From Paenibacillus sp. AN1007 (GTDB taxonomy: Bacteria > Bacillota > Bacilli > Paenibacillales > Paenibacillaceae), in the NCBI RefSeq assembly GCF_040702995.1, contig NZ_CP159992.1:6105001-6169000 (forward strand): 64,000 bases of DNA, written 5' to 3'. Made by a program: the position numbers and the translations under genes. Within the stretch, counting starts at the first letter, position 1. Every line of letters begins with the position of its first letter. The notes beneath the pieces were generated by a model. That model was not told where the DNA came from. It did no database searches and saw only the letters and a program-made list of their open reading frames with translations. Shown here one piece after another: positions 34,540-42,851 of this stretch.

Positions 34540-35697
34540 GTGAGAGCCATTGTAATTGATGACGAGAAGCCAGCGCAGCTGCATCTGCAGCGTCTGCTGC
34601 AGTCGGACGGAAGAATTACCCCTGTGCAGTGTTTTTCAACAGCGCGCGAAGGACTTCACTATCTGGCAAATGATCGTGTAGATGTTGTGTTTCTGGACAT
34701 TGGCATGCCAGAGGTTAATGGCCTTGAAGCAGCTGAATATATACAGCAGTTGGACCCGACCATTCGAATCATATTTGTCACAGCGTATGCCGATCATGCG
34801 GTAGAGGCATTTGAACTTCATGCTCTGGATTACGTGTTAAAACCGGTCAGTTCGGCCAGACTGAGCAAAACGATTGATCGAATCGCAGGCGCGATGACCT
34901 ATCATGCTCAGGCTGCTGCTGCGGCCGAAGTGCAGGAACCGGAAGCTGAGGAATTGGAATTCCAGGCGCCCGGACTGCTCACATTCAAACATCTCGATAT
35001 CTTCAGAAGTCTGGAGCAGAGCGCGGAGAAACATAAATGGCGCACAACCAAATCACAGGAACTATTTGCTTTTCTGTTTCACCACAGGGAAGAGTGGGTA
35101 AGCAAGGAGATTCTGCTTGATAAGCTCTGGGCAGATGTATCTCAGGATAAAGGTCTGACACTGCTGCATACATCGGTGTACCAGATTCGCAAGTTATTGA
35201 AGGAATGGAGCATGACAGCCAAGCTGGAATACAATATGAACCGCTATCGTCTGTTGACCGGCAATTTGGTAAGCGATATTGAGCAGTTCGAACAGGCCAT
35301 GTCCTATGAAACCATTACTTCGGATAATGTGAATGATCTGAGGCAGATTGCCCTGCTCTATCGCGGTGATTATCTGGAAGAGCATGATTACGATTGGGCA
35401 AGATCCAAGGGCAGGGAGCTCCGGCGCAAGTATATCGGACTTGTCATGGATATTGCCAGATGGGAAATGGCTCACGAGCGGGGCGAACAGGCGATTGAGC
35501 TGCTGACTGAATTACAGGAGCGTGAACCGTATTCGGAGGAAATCTGCCGTTTAATGATGGAAGTATATGCTTCCATGGATGATCAGCAGGGTATATTGCG
35601 GCTCTATCATTCATTTACACTGGTGCTGAAGGAGGACCTGGGACATCAGCCCGAGCCTGAAACGAGCAAGCTATATCAAAGTCTGACGAAACAATAG
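34540..35697 (+). CDS. Response regulator with winged-helix and BTAD (SARP-like) output
   Basis: A 385-residue regulator starting at GTG 34540 (GCAGGAGGT about 10 bases upstream). Receiver residues 1-120 have D7/D8, phospho-acceptor D53 in VVFLDIGMPEVNG and K101 in VLKPVS. Residues about 145-240 form an OmpR-like winged helix (KEILLDKLWADVSQDKG...LLHTSVYQIRKLL). Residues 250-385 form a bacterial transcriptional activation (BTAD) TPR-like domain (VSDIEQFEQAM...PYSEEICRLMMEVYASM). It very likely receives the phosphate from the hybrid kinase just upstream. Targets are unknown; the photolyase gene only 25 bp downstream is probably cotranscribed. Confidence 0.9.
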   Translation: MRAIVIDDEKPAQLHLQRLLQSDGRITPVQCFSTAREGLHYLANDRVDVVFLDIGMPEVNGLEAAEYIQQLDPTIRIIFVTAYADHAVEAFELHALDYVLKPVSSARLSKTIDRIAGAMTYHAQAAAAAEVQEPEAEELEFQAPGLLTFKHLDIFRSLEQSAEKHKWRTTKSQELFAFLFHHREEWVSKEILLDKLWADVSQDKGLTLLHTSVYQIRKLLKEWSMTAKLEYNMNRYRLLTGNLVSDIEQFEQAMSYETITSDNVNDLRQIALLYRGDYLEEHDYDWARSKGRELRRKYIGLVMDIARWEMAHERGEQAIELLTELQEREPYSEEICRLMMEVYASMDDQQGILRLYHSFTLVLKEDLGHQPEPETSKLYQSLTKQ

Positions 35698-35722
35698 ATA
35701 TTCAGGCAGGAAGGGGCAGCGC

Positions 35723-37066
35723 GTGAAGTTATTCATACATCGTAAAGATCTGCGTACAGATGATCTGCACGCATTTGATTATTTGCGGGAACGGGATGAG
35801 AAGAGCCTGCATGTGTTGATCTACGATCCATTCCTGCTGCGGAAGGACCGGGAGAAAGAACACAGCGGTGTGAATTTCCTTCGTCACGCTTCGGCACTGG
35901 GCCGAAAATATAAGGAGGCAAAGAGGCAGCTTCATACGGCTTATGGCAAACCTGCGGAAGTGGTCGAATGGATACTGAGCTGCCTTCAGGACGAGATCAG
36001 CGAGATCGTGGTTCATCGGGATGTGACCCCTTATGCGCAGGAGCGGGACCGGCAGATTCGTGAGGTGTGCGAATCCTATGGGATTTTATTTACGCAGCTT
36101 ACTGATCATCTGCTGATGGACCTGCAGGCCTTTGCCCGTTTCACAGGCAAGTCAGAACCCTATAAAGTATTTGCTGCCTTTCACCGGCGCTGGGTGGAGT
36201 TTATGAATGAACATCCCAATCCGCCATCGGCGGTAGCGGTTACAGACTTGAACGTAAGCGAACAGATGCTGGATTGGCCTGAGTCTATAAAGGTTCCTGA
36301 TGCACTGCTTAAGAATGCTGATGAGGCCGTGGATCAGGACCCACATGTGCTGCTGGATCAGTTTCTGTCCGAACGAGCAGCGGATTATGGAGATCACCGG
36401 GATGAATTTGAGGCTTATGAACCAAGTCATCTCAGCTCTTATGTGGCTGTCGGAGCAGTATCCATTCGCAAGATGTATGATGCTGCGCAGCGTGTCTCAG
36501 AAGCTGGAGAGTGGATCAGACAGCTCTGCTTTCGCGACTTTTACTTGTACAGGGCAGTGTATGAGAAGCATTATTTTGAGTATGAAAAAGTATACGACCT
36601 TTCGCTTCTTCAAGATACTTACTTCGAGCGTTGGTGCAGAGCAGAGACGGGCATCCCGATTATTGATGCAGCGATGACAGAACTGAACGAGACCGGACAT
36701 ATGCCGAATCGGCTCCGCATTCTGACAGCCATGTTCCTGACCAAAAACCTGCAGTGCCCATTCACAATGGGTGAAGCCTATTTCAGACGGAAGCTGAAAG
36801 ATTATGACAACGTTCAGAATCGTGGTAACTGGTTGTGGTGTGCCTCGCTGGGTGAAAATGCTGCGCCGTATTTCCGCGTGAACAACCCGGTTACCCAGTC
36901 CGAAAAATATGATGCTCAGGGAGACTATATCCGTAAATGGCTGCCGGAGTTGAAGGATCTGCACAGCAAAGAGATTCATCAGCCAAGGCAGGATGCAATC
37001 GTTGACCTGAAGGCGTCCAGGCAGGCAGCTATTGATGTGTACAAACAGATTCTGGCAAGTCGTTAG
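35723..37066 (+). CDS. DNA photolyase/cryptochrome family flavoprotein
   Basis: A 447-residue FAD protein. The N-terminal alpha/beta antenna domain (FIHRKDLRTDDLHAFDYL...VVHRDVTPYAQERDRQI) is followed by the helical FAD domain with SHLSSYVAVGAVS, WIRQLCFRDFYLY, RAETGIPIIDAAMTELNETGHMPNR and DYDNVQNRGNWLW...NAAPYFRVNNP. These are the FAD-binding and Trp electron-chain regions of class I-like photolyases, which repair UV pyrimidine dimers with blue light. The WLWCASLGENAAPYFR segment fits a photolyase better than a plant cryptochrome, but the sequence does not settle it. It starts at GTG 35723 after GGAAGGGG. Its last 38 bases overlap the convergent DeoR-like gene. Confidence 0.9.
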   Translation: MKLFIHRKDLRTDDLHAFDYLRERDEKSLHVLIYDPFLLRKDREKEHSGVNFLRHASALGRKYKEAKRQLHTAYGKPAEVVEWILSCLQDEISEIVVHRDVTPYAQERDRQIREVCESYGILFTQLTDHLLMDLQAFARFTGKSEPYKVFAAFHRRWVEFMNEHPNPPSAVAVTDLNVSEQMLDWPESIKVPDALLKNADEAVDQDPHVLLDQFLSERAADYGDHRDEFEAYEPSHLSSYVAVGAVSIRKMYDAAQRVSEAGEWIRQLCFRDFYLYRAVYEKHYFEYEKVYDLSLLQDTYFERWCRAETGIPIIDAAMTELNETGHMPNRLRILTAMFLTKNLQCPFTMGEAYFRRKLKDYDNVQNRGNWLWCASLGENAAPYFRVNNPVTQSEKYDAQGDYIRKWLPELKDLHSKEIHQPRQDAIVDLKASRQAAIDVYKQILASR

Positions 37067-37772
37067 AAGAACTCCTTTCGTTAAGAAGCGGAATATACAT
37101 GTCTCTACTGGAAGTATTCTTTGCTTGAACTTCCAGCGCATAAGCGGAAAGATCGGGTATCAATCCGCGAAGCTTTAGCTTCTTAATCATCCATAGAATC
37201 GATTCATCCATCTGTACCCGGTCAGCATCTCCGTGATGGGTATATCGGGCATATTCCCGGGCAGCCAACGTTATACCTGTCATGCCTTCGGGCAGCACGT
37301 CATAATAGGATACCTCCACCCCCGCGATATAATGATATAAGCGCTGGCGGCTCAGAACCACACCTGTCCTTACCCCTGCCTGTTTCTGGCGGGGGATTTC
37401 GTGCTGCCTCCGTTCCAGTTCCGTCCATAACCTGGGGATCATGACCTGTGCCATAAACACTGCCGTGAAGGGTGCCTGAAACTCCAACCCAACTACATAA
37501 GTCTGAGGTCGAACAGTCTGCTGAAATGGATCGCTGCGAACTGCCCGTTGGGCTGCTGTCCGGCTATCCAGGCGTTTCGGCTGCAGTAGGAAGTATCCTC
37601 CCCTGCGTCCAGGTTCTGCATATAAGGGAACACCCAAACCGCTTAGTTCATGCAGATAACGAAGCATTGTCCGATATGATAAGTCAAACTCCGCGGCCAT
37701 CTCATCCACGGTAAAGGTTGGTTTTTCATAAACTCGCATCATCAGCTCAATTAAACGTGCCGTTTTGGTCAT
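37029..37772 (-). CDS. DeoR-like HTH regulator with GyrI-like effector domain
   Basis: A 247-residue regulator. The N-terminal winged HTH (residues 5-60: TFTVDEMAAEFDLSYRTMLRYLHELSGLGVPLYAEPGRRGGYFL) is the HTH_11 type. The rest resembles the GyrI/BmrR effector-binding fold (YVVGLEFQAPF..., LYHYIAGVEVSYYDVLPEGMTGITLAAREYARYTHHGD), which binds small, often cationic compounds. GGGAGGG lies just before ATG 37772. The divergent gene encodes a stand-alone GyrI-like domain, and an inverted repeat sits between them. The 3' end overlaps the photolyase gene by 38 bp. Confidence 0.82.
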   Translation of the reverse strand: MTKTARLIELMMRVYEKPTFTVDEMAAEFDLSYRTMLRYLHELSGLGVPLYAEPGRRGGYFLLQPKRLDSRTAAQRAVRSDPFQQTVRPQTYVVGLEFQAPFTAVFMAQVMIPRLWTELERRQHEIPRQKQAGVRTGVVLSRQRLYHYIAGVEVSYYDVLPEGMTGITLAAREYARYTHHGDADRVQMDESILWMIKKLKLRGLIPDLSAYALEVQAKNTSSRDMYIPLLNERSSSNDLPESVCTHQ

Positions 37773-37803
37773 AATACCCTCCCTTGATTTAAAATAATTA
37801 TAC

Positions 37804-37818
37804 TGACAGAATTTGTCA
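37804..37818. promoter_or_regulatory. Candidate operator TGACA-N5-TGTCA
   Basis: TGACAGAATTTGTCA is a 15-bp inverted repeat in the 124-bp divergent region; a half-site TGACAGG recurs at 37843. The site overlaps a possible -35 (CTGACA) about 19 bp before TATAAA at 37829. It is a fitting site for the DeoR-like regulator. Confidence 0.55.
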
Positions 37819-37896
37819 CTATTTTAGTATAAAATAGAATCATGACAGGAACAACACGACTTGCTCGACTACATTAAAGAGGGAAGGAAGAGTTAT

Positions 37897-38382
37897 ATGA
37901 AGCGTATTCACCAGACAGAATTGGTTCACAAGGATAATGCGGTGATGATAGGTTTGAAGTGGGAAGGGTCCTTTGCCGATGCAGGTGCTGGAGAAATCCG
38001 CAGGGTGCAGACTGAATTTAAGCATCGTTTGCATGAGATAAGGAATGTGCTCCATCCAGAAGAGTTATTAGGGCTGTCATATCATATGACAGACACCGGA
38101 TTTGTTCATTATGCGGCTGTTGAGGTTGACCACAAGACACTACAGTCTATCCCGGAAGGGATGATTAAATTCGAAGTCCCATCGCATACTTATGCAAAAT
38201 GCAGTCACGTAAAGGGGCATTTGGTTGAATCGTCCTATAATCGGATATATACATGGATTGAAGAACAGGGATATCACCTTTCAAAAGGGTCACTCACACA
38301 TTATGAAGTTTATCCGATGGAACAGGACCCGTACGATCCGGAGCCTGAATTCACAATTTTGGTACCAATTAACTTGAAATAA
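37897..38382 (+). CDS. GyrI-like small-molecule-binding protein
   Basis: A 161-residue stand-alone effector-binding domain of the GyrI/BmrR superfamily (VMIGLKWEGSFADAGAGEIRRVQTEFKHRL...HYAAVEVDHKTLQSIPEGMIKFEVPSHTYAKCSHVKGH...HYEVYP). Such proteins bind or hydrolyse cationic drugs, or sequester toxins. I start at ATG 37897, where GGAAGGAAG is correctly spaced, not at the upstream in-frame codon. Its last residues (PEPEFTILVPI) complete the fold, so it is intact. It is divergent from, and probably controlled by, the DeoR/GyrI regulator, which has the same kind of ligand domain. Confidence 0.82.
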   Translation: MKRIHQTELVHKDNAVMIGLKWEGSFADAGAGEIRRVQTEFKHRLHEIRNVLHPEELLGLSYHMTDTGFVHYAAVEVDHKTLQSIPEGMIKFEVPSHTYAKCSHVKGHLVESSYNRIYTWIEEQGYHLSKGSLTHYEVYPMEQDPYDPEPEFTILVPINLK

Positions 38383-38405
38383 TCTGGTCCATTATAAAAA
38401 GCTTA

Positions 38406-38432
38406 CAGACCGCGATGCTGCGGTCTTTTTGG
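38406..38432 (+). terminator. Terminator after the GyrI-like gene
   Basis: AGACCGC pairs with GCGGTCT, loop GATGCT, followed by TTTTT. Confidence 0.85.
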
Positions 38433-38594
38433 TGTGTTAAAGTATGTAAATAATGTGAATTGGACTGAAAAATTAAAAAATATTAAGAGATTAGACTACA
38501 CATGTTAAGCAATATGGCTTTTAATAGATAGAGAGTTTAATGGACTAAGTCATATTTAACATATCGACGAAAACATGAAGGAGAACCTCTAAAC

Positions 38595-39767
38595 ATGACT
38601 CAAACACTGAAAAGAGAACGAATCCCGGAACTGAACCTCGTACGGGCGATAGCCATTATCGGTGTGCTTTTTGTGCATTCTACCTCCAGTGCTACGCTGG
38701 AAATGACGGATTCCAGGTATTACTGGCTGTACAACTTTATTAATATTTTTATGAAATACGGTACGCCGACCTTTATTTTTTTGAGCAGCTTTGTGCTGTT
38801 TTATAACTACTATACCCGTCCGCTGGACAAGAAACTGGTCAGTAATTTCTACAAGAAGCGATTTGTCTATATTTTGCTGCCCTATTTCCTGTTCTCTATC
38901 TTGTATTTTGTCGTACTGCATAATATGTACTATCAAGGACGGCCATTTAATGAGTCGCTCATCACTTTTATAGAGAAGTTATTTACAGGTAAAGCTCACA
39001 CGCATCTGTATTTTGTGTTTATCAACATGCAGTTTTATCTGATCTTTCCACTTGTGCTGTGGCTGCTTAAGAAATATCCTGCTGTGGTAAAGTGGTCTAT
39101 ACCGATCGGGCTTCTTATTCAATGGGCTTTTATCGTAAGTAATAAATATGGATTCCAAGTACCCAATAAGGGGAGCTGGGCATTTTCCTATTTTTCCTAC
39201 TTTATGTTAGGAGCTTTCATGGGAGTATATTTCCCGAAAATCAAACAATGGTTTGTACTCAGCCGGGAGAATGCATCGAAATGGCGCTTGGCCTCATGGA
39301 TTTTGCTGTGGGTTGTGTGGATCACGGCGGGGCTGGCCCATGTCAGTATCTATTACTTGCTGCGGTTGAAGATTGCGACGTATAACACATTGTGGTACGA
39401 GCTCTTCTGGAATGTACACACGTATGCCTGTGCGTTAGTTATTATTCAAATATCAATTTGGCTTTATCATCATGGTCCTTCAATCGTGGTCAAACCGCTT
39501 AATCGGCTTGGCGCATTGTCTTTTGGCGTTTATCTGATTCATCCGTTCTTCCTGCTTTTTTACCGTGAACATCCTCCGCAAACCGGTGTGTCCTGGTTGA
39601 TTCACCTCTGGTACGCGGGCGGGTTTGGCATCGCACTGATTGCTTCATGGATTGTGGTAGGACTTGCGGCGAGGTTTGTTCCTTATGCATGGGTCCTGTT
39701 CGGTAATCTGCCCAAACCCAAACTGCGTCTTGTCCCGCAGCAGCAGTCCGGGCAGATGGATGCCTGA
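38595..39767 (+). CDS. Membrane acyltransferase, family 3
   Basis: A 390-residue integral membrane protein with about ten hydrophobic segments. It opens with ELNLVRAIAIIGVLFVHS, the Acyl_transf_3 signature whose Arg and His are required for transfer of acyl groups from acyl-CoA. Relatives (OafA, WecH) acetylate cell-surface sugars or lipids. GAAGGAG lies 11 bases before ATG 38595. It is not flanked by polysaccharide genes, so the acceptor is unknown. A strong terminator follows at 39964. Confidence 0.88.
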   Translation: MTQTLKRERIPELNLVRAIAIIGVLFVHSTSSATLEMTDSRYYWLYNFINIFMKYGTPTFIFLSSFVLFYNYYTRPLDKKLVSNFYKKRFVYILLPYFLFSILYFVVLHNMYYQGRPFNESLITFIEKLFTGKAHTHLYFVFINMQFYLIFPLVLWLLKKYPAVVKWSIPIGLLIQWAFIVSNKYGFQVPNKGSWAFSYFSYFMLGAFMGVYFPKIKQWFVLSRENASKWRLASWILLWVVWITAGLAHVSIYYLLRLKIATYNTLWYELFWNVHTYACALVIIQISIWLYHHGPSIVVKPLNRLGALSFGVYLIHPFFLLFYREHPPQTGVSWLIHLWYAGGFGIALIASWIVVGLAARFVPYAWVLFGNLPKPKLRLVPQQQSGQMDA

Positions 39768-39963
39768 TAGACAACAGGCTGCATATGATCTTGGTGTGTC
39801 TGAAAACGCTGAAGGAGGCAGGTTTGCCGAATTTTCGGTTCCCAGCCAGAAAATTTACTGCAGACGTGTCGGGCACGTCAGGAAAAGTGGCGTATCAGGA
39901 TGCGAAAAGGTGAAATAAGAGATGCACTTCAGCAGGTTTCAAGATTTGAATTGATCTAGTTAG

Positions 39964-40008
39964 CCGTTTCCAGATACAGCCTTAGGGTGACTGGAAACGG
40001 TTTTTTTT
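39964..40008 (+). terminator. Strong terminator
   Basis: CCGTTTCCAG and CTGGAAACGG form a perfect 10-bp stem, followed by eight T residues. Apart from this, the 383 bp between 39768 and 40150 hold nothing I can identify. Confidence 0.93.
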
Positions 40009-40150
40009 GGTACTTCCGCTGCATGGTGCTGATGGTTATTCCGTTATTATGTCGTGGGAACGAATGTTTCTTTTTCTGAATGGAAGGGTAATCATAAGGC
40101 GGAATGATAATATACAGCAAACTTCGAAGACAGGATCAAGGTGATCAAAT

Positions 40151-40300
40151 ATGACTAGATGTGAACAATGCGGGAAACCGATGCAGGATATATTGGAATA
40201 TGTAGAGCACATTCTTCACGAATGCAGTGAACAAACCCCTGAGTATAAGTCGGAAGATTACAACGCGTATGGCAATGAGGGTGTTCACGAGCAGATGTGA
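40151..40300 (+). CDS. Small CxxC protein, unknown function
   Basis: A 49-residue frame starting at ATG 40151, with AAGGTGAT about 7 bases upstream. It begins MTRCEQCGKPMQDI, a zinc-ribbon-like CxxC, and has a third Cys (HECSEQ) 22 residues later; the rest is acidic. It ends 44 bp before the HNH-protein gene in the same direction, so the two may be cotranscribed. The family is not recognised. Support is the ribosome binding site, the motif and the position. Confidence 0.6.
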   Translation: MTRCEQCGKPMQDILEYVEHILHECSEQTPEYKSEDYNAYGNEGVHEQM

Positions 40301-40344
40301 TACAATAGAAAGAAACCGGATTCATTCGGAACCGAGGTGACAGC

Positions 40345-41859
40345 ATGGAGACAGGACCAGCCCCTTCTCGCCAAGTAAGGGCAGCTCACGAAACAAGACA
40401 AACCAAGACATGTATGTATTGCGGAGAGCAGCGCCCTGCGTCTGATTTTCGGCGCAGAACAGGGAAGCGTGCGGGTCCCGGAGCCAGACGCGGCGCATGC
40501 CGTCGTTGTCGTCAGCTTGGTACACGGGACGAACATCATGGGCGGGCAGCAGTGGTACCTGATGCTTCGATGCTTCCCCAGGCCCATGATGAGACGGATA
40601 AGAACCTTAGACAGGGCAAGGCTCAGCCTCGGGTGACGAATGAACGTGAACGGAATACGCATGGCTCAGTGAAGCAGCGCGGAGAGAATGCTCGGGAAAA
40701 TAATCCGGAAAGCCGTGTGCACTCAGATGTAACAATAGAATCAGCACCTTCCGATCATAGTGGTCCGGCTGCGGATCAGATATTGAAGGATGCGGCCATT
40801 TCGTCAGCTTCCTCCTCGGGCAGTCAGCGAAAGAAAAGACGAAGACGGCGGAAAAGAAAGCCGTCGGAGATGATAAGCGCTCATACCTCCGGGGAAGTGG
40901 AGTCTGAGCGCGAGTCATCCACCGGGCAGGATGCGGTGGATGATTGGAGGCCGGGCGGAGAGTATCCGCCCGGCGAAGCCCATTCGCAGGGCGCTGCCGC
41001 TGCGAATGCACAAGGCAGCGCGCAGCGGGCACGCAGACAAGCTGCCGCTGCCGTTCCAGCCGCCGAGCAGGCATCGGCGGTTGGGGCACTGCTGCCTGCT
41101 TCGCCGCAAGACCAGGCAGCAGCGCCTTTGCCTGCGGCTGCGGATCCAGCGGCCGCAGCCCGGCCCAAGCGCAAGCGGCGCCGCAAGCGTGCGGCCGCAC
41201 TCGCGCCCGGCGCAGGGCAGGCCCGCAGCGGAGCTGCCGAGGCCCCTGCGCCGGAGCTAGGCACTGCCCGTGGCGATGCCAGCACGGGCAGTGCACCTGC
41301 AGCGGCGAAGGCACAGCCAGCCGCTGCAGGACGCGAGCCATCCCATTCCAGCCGCAGTCACGGGGCTGGAATGGATGGCAGGCCGCGGCGTCATCACACG
41401 CCGCCGGCCATTGACCCGGAAGATCCGGCTTCGCTCCGGACCAATCGGCAGGGCATGGTACGCATGCGCGGCAAAACCGACAAGGGAAGACGCTGGCATC
41501 AGGAAGTGGATATGGAGCTTGCGGTTACGCTGGTGAAGGAGAAAGCAGCTGTTGTGGTCAATCGGTACACTATTCGCCGATTATTCAGCAACAAGGATTT
41601 CAAGCGGTTTATTCTGGACCGGGACAACTATACCTGCTATTTCTGTGGCTCCTATGGAGATACGATTGATCATCTTCTTCCACGGGCAAAAGGCGGTCAT
41701 ACCACTCCGCTCAACTGTGTCTGTGCCTGCAATCTATGCAACCAGTCCAAAGCAGCGATGGATGCGGAAGAATTTATGCATTCGGGCATTCCCGAGTGGA
41801 ATGCGGCCCATCAGGCGGAACTGCTTGAGCTTGCGATGCAGGAAACGGGATTGGAATGA
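40345..41859 (+). CDS. HNH endonuclease with long basic, Ala-rich disordered region
   Basis: A 504-residue protein. Residues about 20-60 hold a CxxC...CxxC zinc finger (CMYCGEQRPASDF...CRRCR). Residues about 160-355 are low complexity, with clusters KKRRRRRKRK and PKRKRRRKRAAA inside Ala/Pro/Gln-rich repeats. The C-terminal 100 residues are an HNH nuclease: YTCYFCGSYGDTIDHLLPRAKGG, then N.VCACNLCNQSKA. GAGGTGA lies 9 bases before ATG 40345. DNA coding the Ala-rich part (about 40940-41330) is far richer in GC than its surroundings. The HNH part alone resembles short stand-alone HNH proteins common in Bacillota; the basic middle probably binds DNA or RNA. Role unknown. Confidence 0.8.
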   Translation: METGPAPSRQVRAAHETRQTKTCMYCGEQRPASDFRRRTGKRAGPGARRGACRRCRQLGTRDEHHGRAAVVPDASMLPQAHDETDKNLRQGKAQPRVTNERERNTHGSVKQRGENARENNPESRVHSDVTIESAPSDHSGPAADQILKDAAISSASSSGSQRKKRRRRRKRKPSEMISAHTSGEVESERESSTGQDAVDDWRPGGEYPPGEAHSQGAAAANAQGSAQRARRQAAAAVPAAEQASAVGALLPASPQDQAAAPLPAAADPAAAARPKRKRRRKRAAALAPGAGQARSGAAEAPAPELGTARGDASTGSAPAAAKAQPAAAGREPSHSSRSHGAGMDGRPRRHHTPPAIDPEDPASLRTNRQGMVRMRGKTDKGRRWHQEVDMELAVTLVKEKAAVVVNRYTIRRLFSNKDFKRFILDRDNYTCYFCGSYGDTIDHLLPRAKGGHTTPLNCVCACNLCNQSKAAMDAEEFMHSGIPEWNAAHQAELLELAMQETGLE

Positions 41860-41921
41860 AAAATTAAGCAAACCAGCCTGCTGTATTGGATTGGATAGGG
41901 ATACAGAGGTTGTTATATGAG

Positions 41922-41956
41922 AAGCACACCTAGACGAATAATCGGGTGTGCTTTTT
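41922..41956 (+). terminator. Terminator after the HNH gene
   Basis: AAGCACACC pairs with GGTGTGCTT, followed by TTT. Confidence 0.88.
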
Positions 41957-42063
41957 GGTTTGGCTGTCCATCCGAATATTTCTTCAAATTGACAACGATA
42001 CTGCCTTCCAATGTACGTTATACTTGGAGGGCGGAGATCGAACAGATCAAATAGATTGGATGG

Positions 42064-42729
42064 ATGTGGATGACACCAGCAGCACTTGATATTATGTCAT
42101 ATATCACGGAAGAAAATATTCGGTTTTGGCTGGAGAAATTCCGTTCTCTGGGTCCACTGCCGGGAATTTTACTAACGTTTATGAAGTCTTTTGTACCGCC
42201 ACTGCCAACGTTATTAATCGTGGGTGTTAACGGGGCAGTGTATGGGCTGTGGGCAGGTTTTTTGTACTCCTGGATCGGTATGGTGCTTGGTTGTACTGTG
42301 ACATTTCTGATTGTACGGGAGATCGGGAAATCTGCTTTTGTGGAAAGGTGGGCGCGTAAACCGCGTGTGCAGCGCAGCATGGTTTGGATTCGCCGTAATG
42401 CATTCAGTTATGTATTCCTGCTCAGTATTTTTCCGGTAGGTCCATTCGTCATCATTAATGTGGCTGCGGGGATCGCCCGAATGCGTCTGTTATCCTTTCT
42501 GCTCGCGGTTGGAATAGGTAAAGGTATCATGATTTTTTCTGTAACGTATATCGGTTCGAACGCAGCGCAGTTTCTGGAGCATCCGGTACGCTGGATTGGC
42601 GTAATTGTGTTCATTGCAGCTTCTCTATGGGCTAGCCGAAAATTGGAGCGTCACTTTACCCGGCTCAACCCGGATCAGAATGAACAGAAGCCGCTGCACC
42701 AGGCATCAGGGAATTCCATATCTTCATAA
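42064..42729 (+). CDS. TVP38/TMEM64-family membrane protein (VTT domain)
   Basis: A 221-residue membrane protein with about five hydrophobic segments. The VTT/DedA-like core is visible: MKSFVPPLPTLLIVGVNGAVYGLWAGFLYSWIGMVLGCTVTFLIVREIG, then FLLSIFPVGPFVIINVAAGIARM with the re-entrant-loop Pro and Gly residues. Bacterial relatives are linked to lipid scrambling or envelope maintenance. The start is uncertain: ATG 42064 or ATG 42070, both after a weak GGATGG. It is transcribed alone. Confidence 0.85.
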   Translation: MWMTPAALDIMSYITEENIRFWLEKFRSLGPLPGILLTFMKSFVPPLPTLLIVGVNGAVYGLWAGFLYSWIGMVLGCTVTFLIVREIGKSAFVERWARKPRVQRSMVWIRRNAFSYVFLLSIFPVGPFVIINVAAGIARMRLLSFLLAVGIGKGIMIFSVTYIGSNAAQFLEHPVRWIGVIVFIAASLWASRKLERHFTRLNPDQNEQKPLHQASGNSISS

Positions 42730-42851
42730 CTTGAGTCAGGCAAATACCATGGGTAGAGCAGTGGCATGCTGCATGTCCATTTGAAATTGAATTTAAATTT
42801 TTAACGGCTGCTGTCCGTGAGCATGTCAATCTAATCAAGGGAGGTCTCTGG

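Noticed and set aside
40881..41414. Several overlapping long frames on both strands in the HNH gene
   Set aside because: They come from the high-GC, Ala-coding repeat; only the frame with the zinc finger and HNH motif at its ends is supported.
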